Source: Myxococcales bacterium (GTDB taxonomy: Bacteria; Myxococcota_A; Polyangia; Polyangiales; Ga0077539). Taken from it: a stretch of DNA of 64,000 nt. This document shows, piece after piece, positions 42,745-50,662 of the stretch. Below the pieces are notes generated by a model. The model was not told where the DNA came from. It made no database searches and saw only the letters and a list, made by a program, of their open reading frames with translations. The position numbers and the translations under genes are program-made. The DNA lies in the NCBI GenBank assembly GCA_016793325.1, contig JAEUKI010000057.1, positions 1-64,000 on the forward strand, written 5' to 3'. Each line of letters starts with the position of its first letter. Positions within the stretch are counted from its first letter, which is position 1.

Positions 42745-43331
42745 GATCGATCCGAGACCCCGCAGGCATCCGCGTCGAGCCCGTCACCGTCGGGCAAGCG
42801 CGCGAAACAGCAGCGTCGATCCTCGCGGAGGCCGAGGCGCGCGCCGCAAAGCTCCTCGCGGACGCCGAGCAGACCGTCGAGCGAGCCCGCCAACGAGCTG
42901 CGCACGACGCCCGCGCGAGGGCGCACGAGTCGGTCGTCGCCGAGTGGGCCGCGCGCGTTCGTCGCGCGGAGCCTGCGTTGACCGTGTCCGAGCGAGAGCT
43001 CGTCTCGATGGCGCTCGAGATCGCGCGGAGCGTGCTCGACCGCGAGGCGCGCGAGTCTCCCGCCGCGCTCGAAGCGAGCGCTCGTCGCGCGCTCGGCCGC
43101 GTTCGCAGGGCGCGCACGGTCGTGCTCCGCGTCAACGCCGATGACCTCGCCCTGGCGCGCGAGCGAGTGCGCGAGTGGCTCGCCCCGGGCGCAGAGCCCT
43201 CGGTGCTCGACGTCCACGCGGACGCCGAGGTCGAGCGCGGCGGCGTGATCGTCGAGTGCGAGCTCGGCCGCATCGACGCGAGGCTCTCGTCGCAGCTCGA
43301 CGCGATCGCGCGCGCGCTGGAGAGCGAGTGA
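42741..43331 (+). CDS. FliH/SctL-like stator protein (also like ATPase E subunits)
   Basis: The 196-residue protein has a long Ala/Arg/Glu-rich coiled N-terminal half (ETAASILAEAEARAAKLLAD ... ARQRAAHDARARAHES) and a C-terminal domain with ALTVSERELVSMALEIARSVLDRE, VVLRVNADDLALARERV and VERGGVIVECELGRIDARLSSQL. The last segment is the FliH/SctL/YscL signature (RGGxIVexxxGxIDaxxxxQL). FliH/SctL holds the FliI/SctN ATPase at the export gate. No ATPase, gate or needle gene is in the window, so this is an orphan. The start is GTG. Confidence 0.75.
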   Translation: MRSIRDPAGIRVEPVTVGQARETAASILAEAEARAAKLLADAEQTVERARQRAAHDARARAHESVVAEWAARVRRAEPALTVSERELVSMALEIARSVLDREARESPAALEASARRALGRVRRARTVVLRVNADDLALARERVREWLAPGAEPSVLDVHADAEVERGGVIVECELGRIDARLSSQLDAIARALESE

Positions 43332-43335
43332 CCCT

Positions 43336-44406
43336 GTGAGCGATCGGCCGTCGCAACCTACGCCCGAGCGCAGCGCGTCCGAGCCGCTGCCGACGGTCGA
43401 GCGCGATGAAGAGCTCGACGAGCCCGAGCCGCTCGCGTGGCGCGGTCCGCTGCTCGCGTTCTTCGCGACCGTGTTGAGCACGTTCTTCGTCGGCGCCGTG
43501 GCGTACGTCGACGCGCCGTTTCCGTCGGAGCGGCTCGGGGCGGCATGGCGCGCACACGAATTCATTGCATCAGCAAAAATACTGCTCGGATTCATCGGTC
43601 GCGGGTGGACATATGCTGTCCCGCTCCTCGCGATCCTGCTCGTTCACGAGTTCGGGCACTACCTCGCGGCGCGCTACCACGGGGTCCCGGCGTCGCTGCC
43701 GATGTTCATCCCGTTTCCCCTCCCGCCGCTCGGAACGCTGGGCGCCGTGATCCGCCTGCCCGCCCGGATCCGTCGCCGCGACGCGCTGCTCGACGTGGGA
43801 GCGTCCGGTCCGCTCGCGGGCCTGTGCGTCGCGCTTCCCGTGACGTTCGTGGGCCTGCGCTTGTCCCAAGTGCGCCCGATTCTCACGCAAGGCGAGTGGG
43901 TCGAAGAGGGGACGTCGATCCTCTACGCCCTCCTCAAGCTCGCCGCGAAGGGCCCCCTCCCGAGCGGCCACGAAATCGTCCTGCACCCGACCGCGATGGC
44001 CGGGTGGGTCGCGATGCTCATCACGATGCTCAACCTCTTGCCGTACGGCCAGCTCGACGGCGGGCACGTCTCGTACGCGTTGTTTCGCACCAAGAGCCGC
44101 GCGATCGCGCGTTCGGTACTCGTCGCGCTCCCGCTGCTCGGGGCCGCGGTCGGCCTCTATTTCGGCCGCGCGCTCGCCCGCGCCGGAAAGAACCCCTGGA
44201 TCCTCGGCGGCGGCTACACGCAGGGACTCAACTGGTTCGTCTTCGCGCTCATGATCTGGTCGCTGCACCGAAGCGACGGAGGCTCGCATCCGCCGACGGA
44301 CCCAGGCCCTCTCTCGCCGCGTCGAAAGCTCGTCGCCGCGCTGACGCTGACCATCGCGGTCGCGCTCTTCATGCCGGTCCCCCTTCGGTCGGTCAGCGCG
44401 CCGTAG
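43336..44406 (+). CDS. Site-2 protease (M50-family) membrane metalloprotease
   Basis: The 356-residue protein has about six membrane helices and the S2P motif pair: HEFGH near residues 104-108 in a helix (LLVHEFGHYLAARYHG) and NLLPYGQLDGGH near 233-244, which supplies the third zinc ligand. An acidic N-terminal arm (about 30 residues) faces the cytoplasm. It should cut membrane-bound anti-sigma factors or other transmembrane substrates. The GTG start lies 4 bp after the SctL-like gene, so it is in the same operon. Its 3' end overlaps fur-like gene by 14 bp. Confidence 0.9.
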   Translation: MSDRPSQPTPERSASEPLPTVERDEELDEPEPLAWRGPLLAFFATVLSTFFVGAVAYVDAPFPSERLGAAWRAHEFIASAKILLGFIGRGWTYAVPLLAILLVHEFGHYLAARYHGVPASLPMFIPFPLPPLGTLGAVIRLPARIRRRDALLDVGASGPLAGLCVALPVTFVGLRLSQVRPILTQGEWVEEGTSILYALLKLAAKGPLPSGHEIVLHPTAMAGWVAMLITMLNLLPYGQLDGGHVSYALFRTKSRAIARSVLVALPLLGAAVGLYFGRALARAGKNPWILGGGYTQGLNWFVFALMIWSLHRSDGGSHPPTDPGPLSPRRKLVAALTLTIAVALFMPVPLRSVSAP

Positions 44407-44860
44407 CGGTGGGCTTGGCGCTGCGCTTCTTCTGGCACTTCGCGCACAAGCCGTAGAGCTCGTGCCGGTGGTAGTGCAGCTCGAAGCCGAACTTCAGCGC
44501 GACCTTCTCTTGCGCGCGCTCGACCGCGTCGTCGTCGAACTCGTTGATGCTCTTGCACTCGATGCAAATGAGATGGTCGTGGTGGTGGTCGTCGACGAGC
44601 TCGTACAGCGACGCGCCTCCCTCGAAGCGACGCTCGACGACGATCTCGCACTCTTGCAGGATGCGCAGCGTTCGGTAGACCGTCGCGGCGCCGACGCGGT
44701 CGTCGCGCTCGCGAACCGCGCGCAAGAGCTGATCGGCGGTGACGTGCGGACCGAGGTTGGTGAGCGTCTCGAGGATGAGGTCGCGTCGCGTCGAGCTCTT
44801 CAGGCCGTTGCGCTGCACGTGCTCACGAAGCCGCTTCTTGAGCTCATCGAGCGAGGTCAT
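44393..44860 (-). CDS. Fur-family metal-responsive regulator
   Basis: The 155-residue protein has the Fur winged helix (STRRDLILETLTNLGPHVTADQLLRAVRERD, VGAATVYRTLRILQECEIV) and a C-terminal dimerisation and metal domain with HHHDHLICIECKSI, FELHYHRHELYGLCAKC. The CxxC pairs (CIEC, CAKC) bind the structural zinc and the His cluster senses Fe, Mn or Zn. Whether it is Fur, PerR or Zur cannot be set by eye. The start at 44860 gives a normal length; the frame is open to 44899. Confidence 0.9.
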   Translation of the reverse strand: MTSLDELKKRLREHVQRNGLKSSTRRDLILETLTNLGPHVTADQLLRAVRERDDRVGAATVYRTLRILQECEIVVERRFEGGASLYELVDDHHHDHLICIECKSINEFDDDAVERAQEKVALKFGFELHYHRHELYGLCAKCQKKRSAKPTATAR

Positions 44861-44916
44861 CAGACGCGAGAGCCTGCCGCCAACGGTGCAGAACGGCAAC
44901 TACCTCGCGCGTGTCG

Positions 44917-45906
44917 TCAGCGGTCCTGCGCGCCGTCTGACCCAGCAGCGTCGCTGTTGACCGACGCGTCGTTGCCTTGCGCTGCGGTCTCGGCGGGCGT
45001 CGGAACGTCGGGCGCAGACGGCGCATCGTCCGTCGCGACGCCGAGCAAGCGCTTGACGCGATTGGCGAGCGAGCAGTCGTGCATCGTCACCGTGAGCGCT
45101 CCAGACGGCGCAGGAACAGGCCTTCCGCCGCCCGGCATCCCCGCGATGCGCACCGGGACGAGCACGGTCTCGCTGCCCGTCGCACGCGCGCGCACGAGGG
45201 GCTGCTCGGTCTCGAGGTCCCACGCGTAGAAGCGCGACGCTCCGTCGATCTGCGACGAGCCCTCGTCGACGATGAGCACGAACACCGAGCGTCGACCCAT
45301 CGCGACGAGCTCGGGCGTGTCCGAGCGCAGCCTCGTCAGCAAATCTTCTCGCAAAAACCGCAGTCGTTCGCTGCCTTCGGCGGGGCGGACCGCGTCGACG
45401 TAGCTCGGCATCAAGAACTCACCGCGGTCGTAGAAGCGCCACACCTTCTCGATCTCGAGCCCGGCGCACGAGCCGACCTGATCGTCGAATCGCCGGCGAA
45501 TGGACGGCGGAACCTGCTCGAGTCGTTGAATCTCTCGCGCGCGAACGCGGCCGTAGAGCACGGGCTCTCGTCGGAGCCGTTGAACGTCGACGCCCGGAGC
45601 CACGAAGTCCCCTGCGTACGCGCCGACCGCGCTCAGCGTGAGGCGCTCGACCTTGCTTCGCACGAGGCGATAGCGCGGCGCGATCGGCGCGGTGAGCTCG
45701 GCGTGCTCGCGCAGCAAGCGCGCGCGGATCGCCGCTTCTTTTCGGCGCTCGACGACGACGTACGCGATCGCGAAGAGCGCGAGCACGAGGAGCACCGGGC
45801 CCCACACCTGCCAGCGCACGCGCGGCTGAAACGCCTCGGTGTCTTGTTGCGTGGGCATGCCACGAGCTTTCGAAGCGGAGCTCTTTTCGGGCTGTGAGTC
45901 ACTCAT
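44917..45906 (-). CDS. Hypothetical inner-membrane protein downstream of the motor operon
   Basis: The 329-residue protein has a short cytoplasmic arm, one membrane helix (about 35-52, VWGPVLLVLALFAIAYVVV), a periplasmic domain of about 220 residues with alternating strands (APRYRLVRSKVERLTLSAVG ... SVFVLIVDEGSSQIDG) and an Ala/Asp/Pro-rich tail. I know no family. It lies 153 bp after the exbD gene, beyond a terminator, so it may be transcribed only by readthrough or from its own promoter. GGAG lies upstream of the ATG. Confidence 0.65.
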   Translation of the reverse strand: MSDSQPEKSSASKARGMPTQQDTEAFQPRVRWQVWGPVLLVLALFAIAYVVVERRKEAAIRARLLREHAELTAPIAPRYRLVRSKVERLTLSAVGAYAGDFVAPGVDVQRLRREPVLYGRVRAREIQRLEQVPPSIRRRFDDQVGSCAGLEIEKVWRFYDRGEFLMPSYVDAVRPAEGSERLRFLREDLLTRLRSDTPELVAMGRRSVFVLIVDEGSSQIDGASRFYAWDLETEQPLVRARATGSETVLVPVRIAGMPGGGRPVPAPSGALTVTMHDCSLANRVKRLLGVATDDAPSAPDVPTPAETAAQGNDASVNSDAAGSDGAQDR

Positions 45907-46006
45907 GGGCGGGTGCACTCCTTCGCGTGGCGCGTGCGTGAGACAGCGCGCGACCGCGGACGTTCTCAGCGAAATCGAGACCTAAGCGGGACGGGAGAAA
46001 CGCAAA

Positions 46007-46037
46007 GCCCCCTGCGTTCGTCTCGATCGCAGGGGGC
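46007..46037 (-). terminator. Intrinsic terminator after the minus-strand motor operon
   Basis: Perfect 10-bp arms GCCCCCTGCG / CGCAGGGGGC around an 11-bp loop. On the minus strand the stem is followed by CTTTGCGTTT, U-rich. It lies 23 bp after the exbD stop at 46060. Confidence 0.75.
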
Positions 46038-46059
46038 CTCTGGTCGTGCGGCGCGCAGC

Positions 46060-46686
46060 TCACGAAGAGCTGTCCGACGGATTGTCCGTCGGTGCGCCCT
46101 TCGACACTGCGAAGTTGAGCGAGACGTACCCAGCGATCGCGCAGGTCTGCGCGACGCGCTTGATCAAGTCCCAGCGCGTGTTGCGGTCGATCTGAAACAC
46201 GATCTCGCCGCGGAACTGCTCGTTCGGGTGCAGCACGGGGTACGTGCGGCGCGCGTCTTGGAGACGCTCGAACAAGCGGTCGATGCGATCGGTGCTCGCC
46301 ATGACCTCCGCGGGGTTCGCGATGCGCTGCCCATCGAGCAGGATCGCTTGCGCGGAGATGGACACGATCGGCGCGCTGCGAAGCTGCGCTGCGTGAGGAA
46401 CGCTCGGAACCTCGAGGCCCTGCTGCGAGGTCACCTGCTGCGCGGTTCCGAAGTTCGACAAGAGAAACACGACGACGATCGTCAGGTAGTCGATCATCGA
46501 GGTGAGGTTGAGGTCCGCGTTGACGCTCTTCGATCCGTGTCCGCCGACCTTCTTCTGGACGAAGCGGAGCGGGACCGAGTGCATCAAGCGCTTGTTCGGC
46601 ACGTGGATCGGCGTCGAGTGCCGCGCTTTGAGCGGCGTGCCGATCATGTGTTTCGGATGGGAGTGCTTCGCGGCGTCGGACGACAT
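46060..46686 (-). CDS. TolR/ExbD-family motor protein (minus operon, third gene)
   Basis: The 208-residue protein has an N-terminal tail of about 55 residues rich in His/Lys, one membrane helix with the conserved proton-path Asp (NLTSMIDYLTIVVVFLL), and a periplasmic domain of about 115 residues. ExbD/TolR proteins couple the TolQ/ExbB ring to the outer membrane. It follows its paralogue by 21 bp. AGAGG lies seven bases before the ATG. With one TolQ and two TolR it mirrors the AglR-AglQ-AglS gliding motor of Myxococcus xanthus. Confidence 0.85.
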   Translation of the reverse strand: MSSDAAKHSHPKHMIGTPLKARHSTPIHVPNKRLMHSVPLRFVQKKVGGHGSKSVNADLNLTSMIDYLTIVVVFLLSNFGTAQQVTSQQGLEVPSVPHAAQLRSAPIVSISAQAILLDGQRIANPAEVMASTDRIDRLFERLQDARRTYPVLHPNEQFRGEIVFQIDRNTRWDLIKRVAQTCAIAGYVSLNFAVSKGAPTDNPSDSSS

Positions 46687-46707
46687 CGTAGACCTCTATG
46701 GTTCCGA

Positions 46708-47196
46708 TCAGAGGAAGCGAATGGTGACGAGCTCGCGGAAGTCGGGGTTGCTCTGCCCTTCCGCCCAGATCTCGTACACGACGTCCATCACGCGAATGAT
46801 GGTGTTGTAGTTCACGACCGGCTCGGGCTGGAGCCACACTTCGCGCTGCTGGCGATTAGCGTTGCGCTTCTCGCGGAGCTTGGCGCGGAGCTGGTCCCAC
46901 TGCTGCGGGCCGTTCGCGATGCTCTGTTGATCGGCCTGGCTCATGCCGATCGCAATCTCACCAGCTTTGATGAAGATCTTGAGCTGCTCTTGCGGCTCTT
47001 GCTGGGGTTGCGAGTCCGCCGTCGGTGCGCCCGCGGGCTGTTGAGCCTCGAGCGTCCCGGATTGGACCCACACTGCCGTCATGAGGAGGAACGCGATCAG
47101 GCTGACGAGCAGATCGATGAACGGGACCATATTGATGTTCTGGTCCACGCTCTTGCGTCCGCCTTTGCCTCCGCTGTCCGTTGATACGCCACCCAT
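46708..47196 (-). CDS. TolR/ExbD-family motor protein (minus operon, second gene)
   Basis: The 162-residue protein has a short Gly/Ser-rich arm, one helix with the conserved Asp (NMVPFIDLLVSLIAFLLM) and a Gln-rich linker (AQQPAGAPTADSQPQQEPQE), then the C-terminal domain (KTKxxI-type pattern: QLKIFIKAGEIAIGMSQADQ). It is the second TolR paralogue in this operon, and differs from the third gene, so the two may form a heteromeric stator. It follows tolQ by 131 bp. Confidence 0.85.
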   Translation of the reverse strand: MGGVSTDSGGKGGRKSVDQNINMVPFIDLLVSLIAFLLMTAVWVQSGTLEAQQPAGAPTADSQPQQEPQEQLKIFIKAGEIAIGMSQADQQSIANGPQQWDQLRAKLREKRNANRQQREVWLQPEPVVNYNTIIRVMDVVYEIWAEGQSNPDFRELVTIRFL

Positions 47197-47327
47197 GGGG
47201 TCACCAGAGCTCCGGGTTTCGTTGATTCACTGCCGCGGTGATTGCTTCGTGCAGTCTGCCAAAAGCTCCTCCGCGGAGGCCGTCCGCGCGCGCTCGCACC
47301 ATTGCCAGCGTGCGCGCGGAGCGGAGA

Positions 47328-48002
47328 TCAAGCACCGGCCTGCTGCGCGCCAGCGATGTTGATCTTCGAGCGGTTCTGCGTGACGAGGTTGAGCACCTGA
47401 ACGGTTCCCTCGTTGATGTCGTCGGTGACGCCCTGCGTGCGGCCGTTCAAGATCGCGAAGGCAATGAGGCCGATGATCGCGACGCCGAGGCCGAACGCGG
47501 TGCAGTTCATCGCTTCCGAGATACCCGCGGCGAGGAGCTCGGCCTTCTTGCCGGGGTCGATCGCCGGACCACCACCGCGACCACCGACGGCGCCGAACGC
47601 GCCGATGAGGCCCGTCACGGTTCCGAGGAGTCCCGAGAGCATCGCGAGGTTCGAGAGCAGTCCGAGGTACGGCGTGCGGTGCTCGATCTTCGGCATCTCG
47701 CGCAGCGCGGCCTCGTCCATCGCCGCCTGCACTTCTTCGTCAGGGCGGTTCACCTTCATCAGCCCAGCCTTCACGATCCGCGCGAGCGGCGCGTTCGCGC
47801 TGGAGCAAAGCTTGATCGCGCGGCCAACATCGCCGGCGTAGATGCACTTCTGGATGTTCGCGAGGAACGCGTCCTTGTTGATCGATGACTTGAACAAGTA
47901 CATCGATCGCTCGACGGTGATCGCGACAACGAAGACCAACCAGAGAACGATGGGCCACATGCCCCAGCCGCCCTCCTTGAAGTGCTCATACATACTGTGC
48001 AT
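47328..48002 (-). CDS. TolQ/ExbB/MotA-family proton-channel protein (minus operon, first gene)
   Basis: The 224-residue protein has three membrane helices, the first at about 15-32 (WPIVLWLVFVVAITVER), and the family core GLLSNLAMLSGLLGTVTGLIGAF followed by GISEAMNCTAFGLGVAIIGLIAF. It is a cytoplasmic-membrane proton channel that turns proton flow into motion of outer-membrane partners. AGGAGG, six bases from the ATG at 48002, is a strong ribosome site. A second, divergent tolQ-tolR-tolR set starts at 48749. Confidence 0.9.
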   Translation of the reverse strand: MHSMYEHFKEGGWGMWPIVLWLVFVVAITVERSMYLFKSSINKDAFLANIQKCIYAGDVGRAIKLCSSANAPLARIVKAGLMKVNRPDEEVQAAMDEAALREMPKIEHRTPYLGLLSNLAMLSGLLGTVTGLIGAFGAVGGRGGGPAIDPGKKAELLAAGISEAMNCTAFGLGVAIIGLIAFAILNGRTQGVTDDINEGTVQVLNLVTQNRSKINIAGAQQAGA

Positions 48003-48395
48003 CGAACGCCTCCTGTAGCTGTGTCCGCTTCGTCGTGTGAATGGAGTCCCGCGGTCGCTCGGTCCGTGGCTCGAGCTCGCGCTGGGGGGTCTCTGTGATG
48101 GGCCGACTCGTTGAAGCTCGCTGAGTGTCTGTGGGTTCTAGAAAGTTCCACCCAGCATTCACTTTGTTGAGATTCACCGCCGCGGGTCGCGCGCCGCTTG
48201 TGCAGCACGAACTCCGCAGTGCGCGGAGGCTGCCACAGGCTGCGCCCGAAACCCAAGCGAGAAAAAGCAATCGCGCTCGCAATCGTCTCCTGTTTGCGCG
48301 AGTACCGCCGCACTGAAACCTCGGCGCTTCGGGCTCGCGCGAACCATGGCTCGCGTCAGATTCCGCTCACAAGAGACAATTTCAATATAGGTATT

Positions 48396-48410
48396 GGATC
48401 TTACCGATCC
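48396..48410. promoter_or_regulatory. Inverted repeat GGATC-TTACC-GATCC over the minus-strand -10
   Basis: Two 5-bp arms around a 5-bp centre overlap the -10 box of the minus-strand motor promoter (48398-48403), a place where a regulator could block it. Confidence 0.35.
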
Positions 48411-48425
48411 GCCCCAGCGTGTCAA
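48398..48425 (-). promoter_or_regulatory. Promoter of the minus-strand motor operon
   Basis: On the minus strand TTGACA (48425-48420), a 16-bp spacer and TAAGAT (48403-48398). The leader to the tolQ start would be about 390 nt. Confidence 0.55.
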
Positions 48426-48503
48426 CGCCACCCACGAACGCGTGTGCGAGTGTCCGCCGAGGGGCGTTGGCTTCACACCAAGCGCGCGTTTTCGCAGGAG
48501 CCG

Positions 48504-48533
48504 TTGACAACGCTGCGACGGCTCGGATACCGT
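48504..48533 (+). promoter_or_regulatory. Promoter of the plus-strand motor operon
   Basis: TTGACA at 48504-48509, an 18-bp spacer and TACCGT at 48528-48533. The leader to the tolQ start at 48749 would be about 210 nt. The -35 boxes of the two divergent promoters are 78 bp apart. Confidence 0.6.
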
Positions 48534-48748
48534 CCCAGCGCTTGTCTGACCTTCGAGGGCTGGCGCAAATCACCACGAAAAACACCGGGGAAATCGCGCC
48601 AGCTTCGGTCGGCGGACCCGTGGGCCGGACGTCGAAAGCGTTCGTCGTGGGCGCCGATCGCTTCGAAGGTTCGCGTGTCACCGAGAGGGTGACTCGCGCG
48701 ACGGACGAGGACGCGCGTGGATAGAAGTCAGTCGAAGGAGCGATAGCG

Positions 48749-49438
48749 ATGCAGGCGGCGTTGGTTCAACTGCTCGTGGTGGCGCAGCAGGCGGCACAGC
48801 ACGAAGAGACAGGGTTGGCGGCGTTCTACCACAAGGTAGGGTTCGCGTTTTTCGTCAACATCGGGATCGTCATCATCTGCCTCGCGGTGATCGCGGAGCG
48901 CACCATCTTCCTCGCGTCGAAGTTCCGCGTGAACTCGCGCGAGCTGCTCGCGCAGGTGAAGAAGCTCGTTCAGGCGAACAACATCGACCGCGCGATCAAG
49001 CTCTGCGAGGCCGCGGACGTCCCGATGCTCCGCGTGTTTCGCGCGGGCTTGATGCAGGTCAACCGCGGCCCCGACGCCGTCGTGACCGCGATCGAAGAGC
49101 AGACGATGGAGATCGAGCCGCAAGTGAACAAGCGCATCAACGCTCTGTTTTCGCTCGCCAACATCGGGACGCTCTTCGGCCTCCTCGGCACGATCATCGG
49201 CCTCATCAACACGTTCCGCGCGCTCGACCGCGTGCAGGATCCGGCGGCCAAGCAGCAAGCGCTCGCGCGCGGCATCTCCGAAGCCATGTTGAACACGGCG
49301 CTCGGACTCAGCATCGCGCTGCTCTGCCTCGTCGCCCACCTCCTGCTCGGCGGCCAAGCGAAGCGCATCCTGTCGGATCTCGAGCAGACCTCGACCAAGC
49401 TCATCAACTTGCTGACCGCGCAGCGCGAAGGCGCCTGA
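48749..49438 (+). CDS. TolQ/ExbB/MotA-family proton-channel protein (plus operon, first gene)
   Basis: The 229-residue protein has three membrane helices (first about 31-50, FFVNIGIVIICLAVIAERTI) and the core LFSLANIGTLFGLLGTIIGLI followed by GISEAMLNTALGLSIALLCLV. It is a paralogue of the TolQ at 47328-48002, with its own pair of TolR genes behind. ATP is not used; proton flow is. GAAGGAG lies close to the ATG. Confidence 0.9.
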   Translation: MQAALVQLLVVAQQAAQHEETGLAAFYHKVGFAFFVNIGIVIICLAVIAERTIFLASKFRVNSRELLAQVKKLVQANNIDRAIKLCEAADVPMLRVFRAGLMQVNRGPDAVVTAIEEQTMEIEPQVNKRINALFSLANIGTLFGLLGTIIGLINTFRALDRVQDPAAKQQALARGISEAMLNTALGLSIALLCLVAHLLLGGQAKRILSDLEQTSTKLINLLTAQREGA

Positions 49439-49504
49439 GTCAGTCCGCCCTTCTCGAGGGCGACGACGAGTCAGAGCACCCATCGGTCCAAGCAGGAGAT
49501 CGAG

Positions 49505-50074
49505 ATGTCGAGCCGAAAAGCGTTTACCCCCGCGCAACTCGCGTGGATCAACCGAAAGTCGAAGCCCAAAGCACACGACCCCGCTGATGGTGGCGAGCTC
49601 AACATCATTCCGTTCCTCGACATCATCATGAACATCCTGATCTTCGTGCTCGCGTCGGTGACCAGCGTGTTCACCGCCACGATCCCGATGCCCGCTCCAT
49701 CGAGCGGCCCGAGCACGGGGTCCGGAGGCAACAGCAACGAGGTCAACATCACGCTCAAGATCACGCGCGAGGGCTACATCGTCGGAGCTCCAGGCGGCTT
49801 TCTTCAGCCCGGATGCTCCGTCGTCGGAAGCGCGACGATCACCGTTCCGCTCGTCGGCGGTCAGCATGACTTCACGGCGCTCTCGCGCTGCATGCAGACG
49901 ATCCGCAACAACCCCGAGTGGCGCACGGAGCTCGCGGACAACCACAAGATTCAGATCGCGGCCAACCAGGACATTCCGTATCGCGTGCTCGTCGGCACGC
50001 TCGACGCCGTGCGCGAAACCAACCTCGGCGCCAAGGACATGTTCACCGAGCCAACCCTCGGAATCTTGAACTGA
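49505..50074 (+). CDS. TolR/ExbD-family motor protein (plus operon, second gene)
   Basis: The 189-residue protein has a basic arm, one helix with the conserved Asp (NIIPFLDIIMNILIFVLAS), a Ser/Gly-rich linker and a periplasmic domain (VNITLKITREGYIVGAPGGF ... KIQIAANQDIPYRVLVGTLD). It follows tolQ by 66 bp. The domain end matches the ExbD C-terminal fold that reaches toward the outer membrane. GGAG precedes the ATG by seven bases. Confidence 0.85.
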   Translation: MSSRKAFTPAQLAWINRKSKPKAHDPADGGELNIIPFLDIIMNILIFVLASVTSVFTATIPMPAPSSGPSTGSGGNSNEVNITLKITREGYIVGAPGGFLQPGCSVVGSATITVPLVGGQHDFTALSRCMQTIRNNPEWRTELADNHKIQIAANQDIPYRVLVGTLDAVRETNLGAKDMFTEPTLGILN

Positions 50075-50086
50075 GCGAGGACCTCG

Positions 50087-50662
50087 ATGAGCAACTCGAC
50101 GCCAGCCCAGAGCTCCTCTGCTTCGATCCTCGACGTTCGTCGCGCGATGCAACACAAGCGTCGCAAGCGTCACGTCGAGCACGTCGACGAGTCGATCAAC
50201 ATCATTCCGATGCTGGACATGATGATGATCATCCTCGTGTTCTTGCTGAAGTCGCTCGCGACGTCGGCCAACAACATCAACCAGAGCGACGATCTTCGAC
50301 TGCCGCGGTCGTCGTCGCGTGACGATCCGTCGGGCGCAATCCAGGTGATCGTCTCGCGCGTGTCCGTCACCGTCGGCGGCCGCAACATCGGCGTCACGCT
50401 CCGCAACGGCCTCGTCGACCCTGCGCAGAAGCGCGGCGGTGGATCAGGCTTCTTGATCAACCCGCTCAACAGCGAGATGCGCGATCAGCACGAACACTCG
50501 CTCGCGCTGTCGCGCGCGACGAATCAGCCGTTTCGCGGCGAGATGGCGCTCATCGCTGATCAAGAGATCCCGCTCCGCACGATCTACGAGGTGCTCTACA
50601 CCTGCGGACAAAACGGGTTCTCCAACTTTCAGCTGCTCGTCCTGAAGAACGGCGCTCGCTGA
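50087..50662 (+). CDS. TolR/ExbD-family motor protein (plus operon, third gene)
   Basis: The 191-residue protein has a basic arm (MQHKRRKRHVEHVDESIN), one helix with the conserved Asp (NIIPMLDMMMIILVFLLKS) and a periplasmic domain (DLRLPRSSSRDDPSGAIQVIV ... EMALIADQEIPLRTIYEVLY). It starts 12 bp after the previous gene, so the operon is tight. It is the second TolR of the plus set, as AglS is beside AglQ in Myxococcus. Confidence 0.85.
   Translation: MSNSTPAQSSSASILDVRRAMQHKRRKRHVEHVDESINIIPMLDMMMIILVFLLKSLATSANNINQSDDLRLPRSSSRDDPSGAIQVIVSRVSVTVGGRNIGVTLRNGLVDPAQKRGGGSGFLINPLNSEMRDQHEHSLALSRATNQPFRGEMALIADQEIPLRTIYEVLYTCGQNGFSNFQLLVLKNGAR

Larger units (their letters stand above)
48003..48748. 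other. Long divergent intergenic region between the two motor operons
   Basis: These 746 bp hold the two divergent promoters described here and long leaders on both sides. Open frames inside (for example 48198-48692) have no protein-like composition or ribosome sites, so I annotate no gene. A relatively AT-rich patch at 48378-48403 contains the minus-strand -10. Confidence 0.5.

Noticed and set aside
43561..43600. AT-rich patch CAGCAAAAATACTGCTC considered as a third copy of the 14-bp palindrome
   Set aside because: The arms do not match CAGCAAATTTGCTG and the patch codes for a membrane helix of the site-2 protease.
46007..46037. Hairpin considered as a terminator for the plus strand
   Set aside because: No plus-strand gene ends nearby and the U-rich tail lies on the minus-strand side only.
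48198..48692. Open frame of 164 codons in the region between the two motor operons
   Set aside because: Composition is not protein-like, there is no ribosome site, and it covers both promoters.
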